A DNA stretch of 64,000 nucleotides from Sipunculus nudus (taxonomy: Eukaryota; Annelida; Sipuncula; Golfingiida; Sipunculidae). The DNA is taken from the NCBI GenBank assembly GCA_026874595.1, contig CM049309.1, positions 51,062,079 through 51,126,078 on the forward strand. The letters run 5' to 3'. A program made the position numbers and the translations under genes. The notes beneath the pieces were generated by a model. It was not told where the DNA came from and did not search any database. It worked only from the letters and a program-made list of their open reading frames with translations. Each line of letters begins with the position of its first letter. Position 1 is the stretch's first letter. This document shows, piece by piece, positions 45,331-56,665 of this stretch.

Positions 45331-45899
45331 GCCTGTGGCAACAATGGCCCTTTATTCTTTTGTTCTTCCAATACTATACCTTCCAACCAAAGTATTACAT
45401 CAAACGAAACTTCGCTTCACCAGCACCAAGGCTCGTATTCTGTGAAAGATCATAGATTGTGTTACTGTATTTTCGACATCGATCCCCAGTACAGCGGGCA
45501 GGTCTTTACTGGAGTTACATTGTGCACGGATATATGTATGACGGGTACTTTAAGGTCTCGCCGTAATCACTCTCGAACACTTTCACTATCAATGTCAGAT
45601 GCCTCCGTACCGAGTCTTTGATAAGACATAGTATCTCTAACCACACAATACAGAGACTCGCTCAAAGCAAAAGTCTGGGATACCGCAGTGTCTTATTTGT
45701 CCTTGCGTGTGTTTTAATGCGTTCAAATTAAGAATTAGCGACAGTGCCTGAGACATACACTCTTTAAGCATACCCTCTATAAGTACATTAGTGAGAGATG
45801 GCTGCGGTAGCTGCATATACATATATATGTATATATACACCTTCCTATCAAGACCGCCTTTGAATGAATCCATGAGCATTGGTATTTTTTATATTTACT
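45331..45899. other. No gene recognised
   Basis: Ends with ATCAAGACCGCC near 45847, a possible diverged first unit of the adjacent 46-bp array. Confidence 0.5.
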
Positions 45900-46058
45900 G
45901 ATAAGACCACCTGTAAATTAAGGTATTTTTATAAATGGCCTGGCTGATAAGACCACCTGTAAATTAAGGTATTTTTATAAATGGCCTGGCTGATAAGACC
46001 ACCTGTAAATTAAGGTAATTTTATAAATGGCCTGGCTGATAAGACCACCTGTAAAATA
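45900..46058 (+). repeat. 46-bp satellite, about 3.5 near-identical units
   Basis: Units start GATAAGACCACCTGTAAATT, continue AAGGTATTTTTATAAATGGC and end CTGGCT. They start at 45900, 45946, 45992 and 46038. Only one difference is seen between full units (TATTTTT versus TAATTTT), implying recent expansion. The array ends inside the left arm of a perfect hairpin. Confidence 0.96.
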
Positions 46059-46100
46059 AGACCATTTTCCGTCAGTCACAAGACTGGTCTTATTTTACAG
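46049..46100. repeat. Perfect 16-bp hairpin at the end of the 46-bp satellite
   Basis: CTGTAAAATAAGACCA (46049-46064) is exactly reverse-complementary to TGGTCTTATTTTACAG (46085-46100), with a 20-base loop. The left arm is a variant of the satellite sequence, so the right arm is an inverted copy of the same unit. Confidence 0.95.
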
Positions 46101-47160
46101 ATACCACTGCAAATATGCAACTACATGTCATATATGAATGACGCTGAGAGTTAAAGGATTAAACTCCGCATTAATTCAGGTTAGGATCGAATTCGTATAC
46201 GCTCAGGTAAACTTTCACTTTTTATATATGCACAGTATAAATAAAGATATATTGCATCTGAATGGAACCATTTTTTCTGACATTTATATTTAAATTTGAA
46301 GTAGATCTTTGGCTTTGTGTGGAAATTTCAGGTTTCCTCTACTCAAGATAACCCGCGATAACTTGAACCCCCGGGGTATAGATATCAAAGATATCAAGAA
46401 TGGCTAACAGATATACATAAACGTTTATATAATTATAAATTAATTAAAATAATTAAATTAATTTACAAATTAAATGAACCTATCACAAAGAAAAGGACAG
46501 ATCATTAACAAATTCACTTTGCCTAACATTCAAACCATCAACTTTGCCAAGCATGGAGTAATCTGCCTTTAGCTTTACCTTAAGGACTGTGATGAACTTA
46601 TCCTTTTGTAATAAAGTACAATAAAGTAACTGATTACTCTTTGAGACAGACTGTCTCGTTAGGTCATCGCCTCAATTCATCACACTTTATTAAGTGCAGA
46701 ACATATTAATTCATTTATATCATATGACAGCATAAAATACAAGTAAATAAACAGATCTAGACTCACGCTACGGATAGCTCAATGAAATACTATGGATTAA
46801 ACTTGACACGCGACTTGTACACTGATAATGATTATTAATGTCTGTCTTCTGTTGGCAGGGTGCACAAACAGCGCACTTGTTATGGCCCACACCTGAGTTA
46901 AGGCCCAACATACAGAATATTTTCTTGACTCAGATCACGTTATAAACATTAAAGATTACTTTTGGTCATGTGAATTGAACAGTGCCAATGATTTTCACTT
47001 GCAGATCAATATACCTGTCACAGAGATCGTTCATGACATGTTATAAAATAGACTGGATCATGCGAGTTGAATATTGACAATTATTATAAACATGTATGCT
47101 TTTTCGAGGGAATATTGTACAAGCAAGTTGAGGTAACGTGACTTAATGTATATAAGCGTG
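46101..47160. other. No gene recognised
   Basis: AT-rich sequence with no coding or RNA signal. Confidence 0.5.
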
Positions 47161-47241
<81 letters not shown>

Positions 47242-47330
47242 GGACGGACAGAGAGAGAGAGACACACACACACAGAGGAGGAGGAGAGAGACAGGTAGAA
47301 AGTTTTACAAAGAGAGACAGAGAGAGAGAG
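47161..47330. repeat. (GA)n array and purine-rich tail
   Basis: A nearly pure GA run at 47161-47237 is followed by further GA/CA-rich tracts to about 47330. Long Ser-Leu frames on the minus strand (47058-47417 and 47084-47551) are artefacts of it. Such homopurine tracts can form triplex DNA. Confidence 0.96.
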
Positions 47331-48734
47331 AGGTAGACATGGAAACAGAAACAGAAAGACAGAAGCAGAGAAAGGCACAGACAGAGACACAAAGGGAAAG
47401 AGGAGGCAGGGAAACAAGACAAATTAAATCCGGGGAGATCCGAAACAATGTTTGTGTTAAATGTTACCATTATCAGCACCAACCACATATACTTACGTAA
47501 TAAAGCCACCAACTGTACATTACATCCTGTCAGTATATAAAAAAACAACAAAAGGATTGTCTAAAATATCCCCGCTGTTGCCGGAGGTAAAACTAGCGAT
47601 ATGATATATATATTCATTTTCACTTCATCGTACCCAACAAGGGCCATTGATAGACACAATCATATGTAAAAAAGTGTCTGATGCAATCTTGTATACGGTA
47701 ATAACGAATGAACTTTATAAATCTCAATTTTGATAATTAGACATAGTCATGGGGTGGAATGTGAGCCACTAACATAACATAAACATTGTTATTCGTACAT
47801 CCAAAATAAATCAATAAATTAATGTTCTCAGAGAGCGAGTTTATTTATCCAAACAGAACATCAGACGAGGGCCACTTTGGCCAACTGACATAGGAGAATC
47901 TATTGAGAAGTAAAATTGCCATGCTCAGTCATGAAGTAAGTAAAACAACACTGCAAGGCTCGAAGAGTATGCCAATATTTTCGTCATTTTTGATAATACC
48001 TCATGGCATTCAGGTACACTATCTCGTAAATAATTCGGACCATTCGTTAGATATGATTTTGTACTTTCTAACAACACCTACCGTAGGCGAGAAAAAATCC
48101 GGTATCTAAACATAATGGTAAATCTCCTTGCATGTTTGTTGAATTTCTGACCACACGAATATACGACTACCGAATATACACGCATACACCAAAGCCGGTC
48201 GAGGATAGCCAACCTGTACGCGTCAAAAGAAATGACTTCTTACAAAAGAGATGGATTTATACTTTGCTTTGTGAGGTCACACGTGTTCGGCAGTTAAAAT
48301 CCACCTTTCGAAAGGCCTAATGTTAAGACTACCGGCACGATATTGATGCAATAGGATGGATGACCGTTGCAGTGCATTTCCCTTATGGCTCAAGTAGGCC
48401 AACCAGTCCAAAATGCATGCCTACTGAGTCATGAATTCACAGCTAAAGTGAATCGCAAGTGTTCCGTGTTGTGAATATTGTATCTCCTTTCTTGATACGT
48501 ATCAGCTCTTTTAAAGCCAGCTAGTATTCACCTGCATTATGTGTAGTGATTTCTGGGTTATTCTGTGTACATAAAATTCCTGCTAAAAATGGTTTGTGGA
48601 TGACCGCAGTATGGACTTATTTATCTATAAGATGTTAGTAAACACGCTACATGCGCCCATTTTGACAAACAGATAAAAAAGAGGCCAGTAATTACAAAAC
48701 GCCACTTGCTAATCTCTGGTTCGTGTGACTGGCC
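47331..48734. other. No gene recognised
   Basis: Nothing supported. A GTAAGT after ATGAA near 47936 is a lone donor-like motif. Confidence 0.45.
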
Positions 48735-48925
48735 AATACATGTCCTCGTTGAATTTGTTAAGCTTATCTTGGCGCCCCCCATGTTATACACGCTCATATA
48801 AGCAAAAAGAACAGCCTTTGTACCATGGGGTCGCTATTATCTGTCTTATTTTTTTATAAGAGGTTTGGGAGATTATCGAAAGTAAATAATGATTTAATAT
48901 CGGAATATAGGCCCTTCATTGCTCT
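48735..48925 (+). repeat. Dispersed repeat family R1, copy D
   Basis: ATGTCCTCGTTGAATTTGTT, TTGGCGCCCCCCAT, AAAAGAACAGCCTTTG and ATATAGGCCCTTCATT follow the order seen in the copy at 25225. Confidence 0.65.
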
Positions 48926-50290
48926 ATGTTAATACCTCTGCCTGTAAGTTAAATTAGATCGTTAAGAGTATTAATCGCAACAAGAGCGTATTTTGAGCAG
49001 TTTTGCGTCAGTGCCTAATACTGGCTTGTGGTCGTTTAAGTGGCAAAAGTCATAATCTAAGCTCAACAAACAGATGACAGTGACAAGGAAAAACTAAAAG
49101 CGTGAGCCTTTTTGTATTAAAGAACCGTGTTATTACCAGCTGATACTCTTGATATCTCACCATATATCATTAATTATAAGAACCCGGTCTCACAGGATCG
49201 CAGCTCATTACTTGCCTGTAACCAGTTCAACCGGTTTTAACGTAATTTGCTGAAAGACGAATAAACCATCAAACAAATAAACATGGGTCAAAGCATTCCC
49301 TCCTTGGTGGCAGTTTACATAACAGGATCGATACATGGCGCATCACCGTAAATCTGCGAAGTGGCTAAGTACATGGCAGTGTACATGGGCATCCAGCAGA
49401 GTTCGGATATTACCTAGTTGACTTAGGAATATATATGATAGATATGTTTATGTGATATATGATAATTGTTATAAATTGTTAAGATCATAGGTGTCAGAGA
49501 ATAAATTTTGTTATCCATACCTTCAAACATACACACAAACACGCGCAAAAACGTAATCCGCCCATTTTTAAAAACAAATTAAAGTAATCTGCAATCATCT
49601 GGTACTGGCATTCTGTGCCTAATATCATAGGACATGTATCTGATTTCACAGGACTTCAATGTACACATTAATTTTATGAATTTCTTGGTACACTCGAAAA
49701 AAAAACTTAACATCATACAGGTAATGTTATACAGGTCTTTCATAACCGTAGGCTAAACAAATATTCAGACTATTCTAAAGTAAACGTTTAATTACTCACC
49801 TTATTATAACTGCATATATTCCGACAAAAATAAGGTAATCCAGTTCCTCAGGCCTGATCGGCTGTAATACCTGTGCGAAGCGTCGCTGATGTGTACTTAA
49901 CCGTCAGCACGGGTAAAATACAAGGTGTGGCTATTCTGGCTGCGACCATCAAAGACAGAATATATATTAGCTGGCGTGTCTCTGGGAGGTCTGGATGAAA
50001 CAAGAAAGTGTTGCAGCACCGGTAGGTTTGGTATCACAGCCCTGAAGGCAGAGAGCTAGTCGTACATCACAGCGTATCTCCACCAGTGCACTACAACCGC
50101 GCTGTTTCTATCGGCCACCATGTGTATTGTGTGATGCGTGCGACGTGAATTAAACACACAACAAGAAAATCTAAACGAATCTTTGCCGCTCGCGGATTCA
50201 TCAGTGAACATCAGTTACAGATAGCCTATGGTCATTAAAAGCTGGAGGAGGCGTTCTAGGGGTCGCAGCTCGTTATGTAGTGTCAAAGAT
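48926..50290. other. No gene proven; possible minus-strand exon end at 49800
   Basis: On the minus strand ATAATAAG|GTGAGTAA at 49800 is a consensus donor. The preceding 34 codons to an upstream stop contain EELDYLIFVGIYAVII, but no ATG and no strong acceptor. The region 49840-50270 is locally GC-richer than its flanks. A 5' untranslated or internal exon is possible but unsupported. Confidence 0.25.
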
Positions 50291-51584
50291 TAAAATGAAT
50301 TATTACCCTGCAGCTATTCAACAGGTTATGCAAAACACCTCGTTTTGATTTATTACAGCTCATTTTAAAACTGATTAATTTGTATCATCCAATAGACTCC
50401 GCTTCAAATAGAACAAGGGATTTATCAGTTGGATAACAATCAGTATAGTTAAGGCTGATTTGATCCGACTTCTCTGCCCTGCCGCAGTGCCATGTGTTCC
50501 TGGAGTCAGGGAAAGATTGATGCTTGTTCGTCCCAGTGCATTCCGATTGAGGGACAGATTATTGACTTTCAAATTAACTCCCAAGGTAACATCAGCACTC
50601 CAGCCCTTAGGAAATGTCAGCTATTCTTTTTACCAATAAAGGATTTAGGGAGATTCCCACTAAAGTCCCCTAAATCTGTTTTGGGAATCCGGAAATTTTG
50701 CCCCGTGCTTCTTAAGTGAAGTTCTGGTCTTGGCAAGCTTAACCGTAGATGCAGGATTCAAACAGAAGCGCAGTGAGGAGGCTGGATTGTTTTAAACTCC
50801 TGATTCCAAAATGTATGGTTGAAATATTATATGGGTTGTGTTAGCAATGGAAGGAGATGTAATTATCCTTATTTTTCAATTCAATTAAGCAAATCATTAT
50901 TTCATTCTCAATCTGTGACTTACTCTGAGGTTTTTACAAAAGGCACTAAATAAATGGCACTGATCTATAGTGATAATAAAAGACACAGCAGGGATCATAA
51001 ATATGGTCATGTCCAAAGTACCAAAAGATGTACAAATATCACATTTTGAGTTCATAAATCGTTACGTTTGTTACGGGCATTTAAGTAGATATTGGCGAAA
51101 TGTAGAATTGTTAAAATACATTTGTTAGGCATCTGTTATACTGAAAGCTCAGTGTTAAAAACTGGCATTTCAAATTTTATGTCATTCAAAACTGGTTCCT
51201 GTAATTTGAATCAGCGCTCAAAAGACATTTTTATTTCCTGGAAAAAAACTGAAGGCGAATACTGCATTATTATATATATGTGCGTTGTCATCTGTTTTAT
51301 ACCCTGATTAATGAGACAGGAACAACTACAAGACACAGTCTCAGAAACGCCCTGTTTAAAAGTGGGGGGGGGGGGATAGTCAATGTAATCTACCCCCCCG
51401 ATATTCTGATAATAATATTTATACATTGGAAATGAAATATATTAATAATTAGTATTATAGATTTTGGTTTCTTTTCTGAGTTTATTTTGAAACATTAAAT
51501 ATCTTACTGGAAACGTATAACTTATTTTTTAAAACCTTATCCTCAATTGTAATATATTTGAAATGTGTAACAGACTATAAAATG

Positions 51585-51587
<3 letters not shown>
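50291..51587. other. No gene recognised; 12-G run
   Basis: A poly-G run lies at 51364-51375. The 75-codon frame at 50492-50719 has no recognised domain. Confidence 0.45.

Positions 51588-51645
<58 letters not shown>
51588..51645. repeat. (AT)n microsatellite
   Basis: Uninterrupted alternating AT of about 57 bases. Confidence 0.97.
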
Positions 51646-51646
<1 letters not shown>

Positions 51647-53547
51647 CCGATTACCGTCTAGTAACTGCGAGTGCCCTCCCCCTAAAAAAAACCTTGAAAA
51701 TGAATAAACGCCACTTCATAATCCAAACCTCTGCAAACAATGAACAGACAACCTAATTCCCTAGAAAAAAAACCCACATAGTTTCTTGATACCTTTGTGC
51801 ACGGGTCAAACAATCTGTCTGGCTCTCTCCCACAAACTTTCAAACAAATAATAACACTATCATCCCAGGGGACCCGCAGCAAGAGGCAATAATACTGGAC
51901 GGAGCAGGGTACCGTGTTCCGACCAGCAGATAACGCTATTCTAGGTACGATATAAAACCAAGAAGGCTTCCTGCTATTTTGCCTGGGTTTACTCTTCGTC
52001 CCCATTAACCTGTCGCTGTGTGCTTATTTTAGGACATGAACAATTTACAAATCACTGAGCACTCAGCACAGAGGAAATACGTCCTCTAGCTGGCGTAAAA
52101 GAAATGCTGAAAATAGTCTGAACAAGATATATACCATGCTATTAATCCTGGTCGCAACAGGCATGCCTCGTCTTAGGCATTAGGTGTGACACTCGCACAA
52201 TTATCCCTCGCCTCATTGTCGTGAATGACGCTCGCCTCGATCACATGAAAACGTGCACGAGCCTCACCCGCTGAATTTTGACAGCTTTAAAATTCTCATT
52301 GAATTGAAGGAGCCCATTGCGTAAAATTAAAATCATATTTTAAACATTTTATAAAATCAAACAACAAAAGAGCCGATTCCACGGTGTTTAGACTGTCCGT
52401 TTATTTTTGCCCAGAACTGGCCATGGATCATAATCCAAACTCATTCTATAAGGACATCTAGCGGTAAACAGACGAACCAGAAGTTTGAAAATGACAGAAG
52501 ATTGTGGTGCCTCGCATGCTTTCGCCAACAATACTTTCCAGTTAGTATTCAATTAACCACTTCTTGTAACATGCCGTTCTGTTTGTCAACATCGGTAAGT
52601 GTACAGTGTTTTACTAACAGCTTGTAGATAAACAAGCTAATTTATTCGTCACAGGGGAGTAACAAAAACTTTTCTTAGCAAGAATTTACTCAAGTATATA
52701 AAAAATACTGGTGTAAAAATATTCTACGAAATTTCGTTGAGCTTTTTTCTATATTTTCAGTGTTATGGTATGTGGCCTTGTTACACTTCACAGAGCCAAC
52801 GTCCACAGGTGTAAAACCGGTGTGAATCCCACTTTCTTCAGTATCTTTTTTTTTTATTATTTTACTAGCATATTACCAGTTCATTATTAAGCCATCTATT
52901 TTCATTCCAAATACATATGTCCAATGGTGCTGCAAGTTCTCTTAGTGAATACACATGCATGCATAGTTTCTGATAAATTGTGATAGTCCTTTCACAAAAT
53001 AATCTCAATAAAAATAAAACCTCCGGATTTAAGGGAATATGTTAAACATCCCCTTGTAAAAAAAACACTTTTAATCGTTCCCGACCTTTCAAGACTGTGC
53101 ACTTCCGCTGACTGGTCTGATACGAGTTGCGTGGCAACGGTTGTGTGGCCCCACCTTGATTCTTTTTCTTTGTATAAATTCACTGATGTTAATGTGGGAT
53201 AGGTATTTACGGAACATGTGAAAGCATGCAACGATGGCAAATACAATTTTGACAAATAGTTCAGATGAAGTCAAAAGTGTAACCATATCTGATACTTTGT
53301 TTGAGTAACACAATAGATATTGGCAGATACCAGAATATCTTAAGGATGAAACTTTATATGTTTAACATACCTAGTGTGTAAATGGGTCCTTTTAATTAAC
53401 GATGATGGACGTTCATGAAGCAAGCGGGGAGGGTAAAATTTATTATATCTCTCATGATATTAAAGACAATTATAGCATGTTATATCAAAAGGTTCTATAC
53501 TAATCATACTATAACGCTAAATTGGGTCATAAGACGTGTATATTACA

Positions 53548-53552
<5 letters not shown>
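51646..53552. other. No gene recognised
   Basis: Frames at 51682-52005 and 52992-53255 (minus) show no domain. ACATCG|GTAAGTG near 52592-52601 is a lone donor-like site. Confidence 0.45.

Positions 53553-53619
<67 letters not shown>
53553..53619. repeat. (TA)n microsatellite
   Basis: Alternating TA of about 65 bases. It joins two unrelated segments into the long frame at 53415-53909, which is therefore not treated as a gene. Confidence 0.97.
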
Positions 53620-53623
<4 letters not shown>

Positions 53624-54540
53624 GCCAGTCTGTCTCATTTCAGCTAGTTCCGACCACTTAAAGCTAGTTGATACTAAATGTCAGTCCAAACATTGGTCCC
53701 TCAAGCCGACGACATTACCACTTTCCCGTCATTCCCGACCACACGGGTCTTGGCCAGCCGAAGCCCCAGTCCAAACATTCGCCCATGATGTTTCTGTTCA
53801 AACATTCACAGACGACACCAAGTGCTTCCCTTGTCTGCCCTTCTCCGCTGGCTCCCGCCAGTCAGAGCTGGTTTTTCTATCAGAGCTCCCCCCTGTAGCC
53901 ACCCCCTGAGAACAAGAATACTACCGCCGTGATATTTCAAACTTTAATGGCTATGCCTCGGGCTTTTGGCGAATTGTTTCTGGTTTTCCTTCACCGTCAG
54001 GTAATGCACTTATTGTTTCTCCGAAAGCCGCCGGGAAACGGAAATGAAAAAGTAAAGACCTGGGATTTCATGAATGTAGCCCCGTAGACAAACCATGAAG
54101 CTTTCGTAAGTACGATATATGGATACAGATCGGTAAGTTTACGACTTTACTCGGTAGCAGACTAAATAACACATACCAAAGTGTGTTTTATGGATGCTGC
54201 GAATAAAATACATGGAATATTTATAACGGAAAAACATGAATGTTTAAAGTATATTGCCTATTAACTGTATAATTTGCTTATACCTTCCATGAATTCTGAT
54301 ATACAACTGGCCTGAAGGTCATATCTTTGTGGTCTGTAATGCCACAAGGCGTGTTAGAAGCATTATATATAAGGTAATTTGAGAACATTTTTAAGAGGGC
54401 TTTAGTCCTACGAATTGGCTTTTCGTCATAACATAATTTATTTCCTGATTTACGATGGAGGCAAATGGTGTACCATTATTTGTGACAGCATCTATAAACC
54501 AAAGGCCTGTTTAAAAATATACCATATAATATTACTAGAT

Positions 54541-54584
<44 letters not shown>

Positions 54585-55373
54585 GAAAAAAATCTTTGAT
54601 ACATTATGTCACACGGTCCGCAGTTATATATTAATGAGACGTATATTTGTGTGAATTTTTTATTCGAGTTTTTACCTATTTTTACCTATTGTACCTATAT
54701 CAGCTATGCTCATTACATTAAGCTGATTAAATAATGCCTGAAAAAAATAAAACAATTTATATACTTACAGCAAACAGTGAAATCAATACAGTTTTAGTTA
54801 AATCAATACAATATTCACCAAAAAAGTCGAAAGTTTGAAGGAAAAAGTCATTTTCTGTGTGTCTAACTCAACATCCACCGGAGTATATACCAAATGGGAT
54901 CTGTGCTTTATATGACATGGCCTTTGTAATTGTTGGTAATTTATGTTTTAGTTCTTTCTATCGGTATTTATTTCCTATTCAGTTTGCTTCAGTATATTTA
55001 TTCATTAAGATCCCTGTCCTAGTGACTTGTAACATTCTAATGATACTATAACCAACACCAATTATTATTTATAACTCAGGACCAAATTTGCTCCATCAAG
55101 GGACCATGTCAATAGTGAAATGTTCGTATTCCAGCGAGAGTTATTACCTTTACAACTGAAGAGAATCGTTTGCTTCTGTTTTTCATTCTTCTTTAGTGGT
55201 AACAGCCACCGCTTTTGTAATGCTAGCTTAACTAAGTTGGTACATCTGCAGAATTCCATCCCGGTTTAGGACTTCGGGACCAGGCCTGATGTCTATCACA
55301 CCTGCGGGCCATGGGTTATGCTGGGTTATGTAACAGTACAGTGTAAGCCCCGGATGGCGCCCGGATTCGTGAT
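53620..55373. other. No gene; GC-rich patch and TA array
   Basis: 53640-53910 is richer in C than its surroundings and open in one frame, without a recognisable domain. TCAGTCCAAACATT, CAGTCCAAACATTC and TGTTCAAACATTC recur at 50-60 base spacing in it. A (TA)n array lies at 54544-54581. Confidence 0.45.
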
Positions 55374-55766
55374 AGTCTTCAGTTTGTTTTCGGGATTATA
55401 ACAAAAACTTCACTTTTGACTGTTATTCTCTGAGAAGATTTATGTGAACTGTTCATCTGGGTTGTACGTTATAATGGACTTGTTGTCGCTGTGACAGTGG
55501 TGGTATCCAGCTACTGTACACTTTATATATATACTTGTATTGATTTACTGTTGTACTGTTGTTATACTGTGAAATTGTATTGATTTAGTGTATTGTCATG
55601 TTAGGATTGTTTTAAGAATAAATTATAATTATTTGTTAACAAAAAAACACTGACTTTTTTATTCGTTCCCCTAGACACTTCACAAAGATTTTTTTTTTTA
55701 TATCTCCATTACAAAATTTATGTTCATCACGCATACGTGATCTGTTTATATTAAGTTCCGTAACAA
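55374..55766 (-). repeat. Dispersed repeat family R3, minus-strand copy
   Basis: Read on the minus strand it starts TTGTTACGGAACTTAATAT, contains CAGATCACGT...CGTGA, TAATGGAGATA and GTCTAGGGGAA, and later CAAACTGAAGACTA. The same blocks occur in order on the plus strand at 59800-59945. The TGTTACG start recalls an LTR 5' end, but no matching LTR partner or coding region was found. Confidence 0.7.
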
Positions 55767-56634
55767 CTTGTTTATAACACATGGAGGATCCACCAAAATG
55801 ACCCATCGTAATCCAAACCCGTATAACAAGGCCATCTGGCGGTGAATCATACGAAGCTGATTCTTGTAAATGACAAAGAGAGAGTTGCTGCTTGTATTCT
55901 CACCAGTAACCACCAATAACTATTAATCATTCACCTTCCGGACATGTGAAGTCAACCACCTTGATTTCATATATCAAGTTGGTATAAATGCATATGTATG
56001 AAACTAAACTCTTCTAGGGCAATACCTGGCTGAGAAATTATGTAACCTTGTCGACAACCAAATGAAGAATACATTGAATTAATAAATAAACTAAATAATA
56101 AAAATATCGACAAGTAAAATGAGTTGTCCGCAACTGAGCAATAATGGGAAACCGGCTATGGAATGTACGTCCATGGAAAGTACATCAAGGTAAAAAATAA
56201 CATTATATGCAAATATGGAACCTATCACTAATATGCCAAAAAATTTAAAATCAGCCACACTTGAGTTCTGGCGCAAACATCCGCCGGGCAGAAGAAGGAA
56301 TAAAAAAAAAAACACTTGTAAGGCCAATAAAGATTGGGTTCTCAGATACTTTTTTTCAGAAATCAGTGCGCGAGGGCGATTATTATTTTTTTTACCTTTT
56401 TTGTATGTTTCGATAAAAATGTCATATATGATCAGGGACAAGCATGAGGATAAAAGGATTGTTGAGCTTAACAGGTAACAACACTTCATAATAAAGGAAA
56501 TTCTCTTCTTGAAAGAGATGTCCGAGCGGCTGGAGCTAAATATTGGTAAATTGAAAATCAAAATTGAATTTTTTATGCGGGGGGGGGGGGTTAAATTGAC
56601 GCGCGCGGTGCCTGAGAATCATACATTAATTTTC

Positions 56635-56665
<31 letters not shown>

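Noticed and set aside
47058..47551. Minus-strand frames of 119 and 155 codons rich in Ser and Leu
   Set aside because: Both arise from the GA array; there is no independent coding signal.
53415..53909. 164-codon plus-strand frame
   Set aside because: Its centre is a (TA)n array joining unrelated sequence; no domain on either side.
56091..56561. 156-codon hydrophobic minus-strand frame
   Set aside because: It crosses A/T and C/T-rich low-complexity stretches that lack stops, and shows no motif I can name. Kept unresolved, not called.
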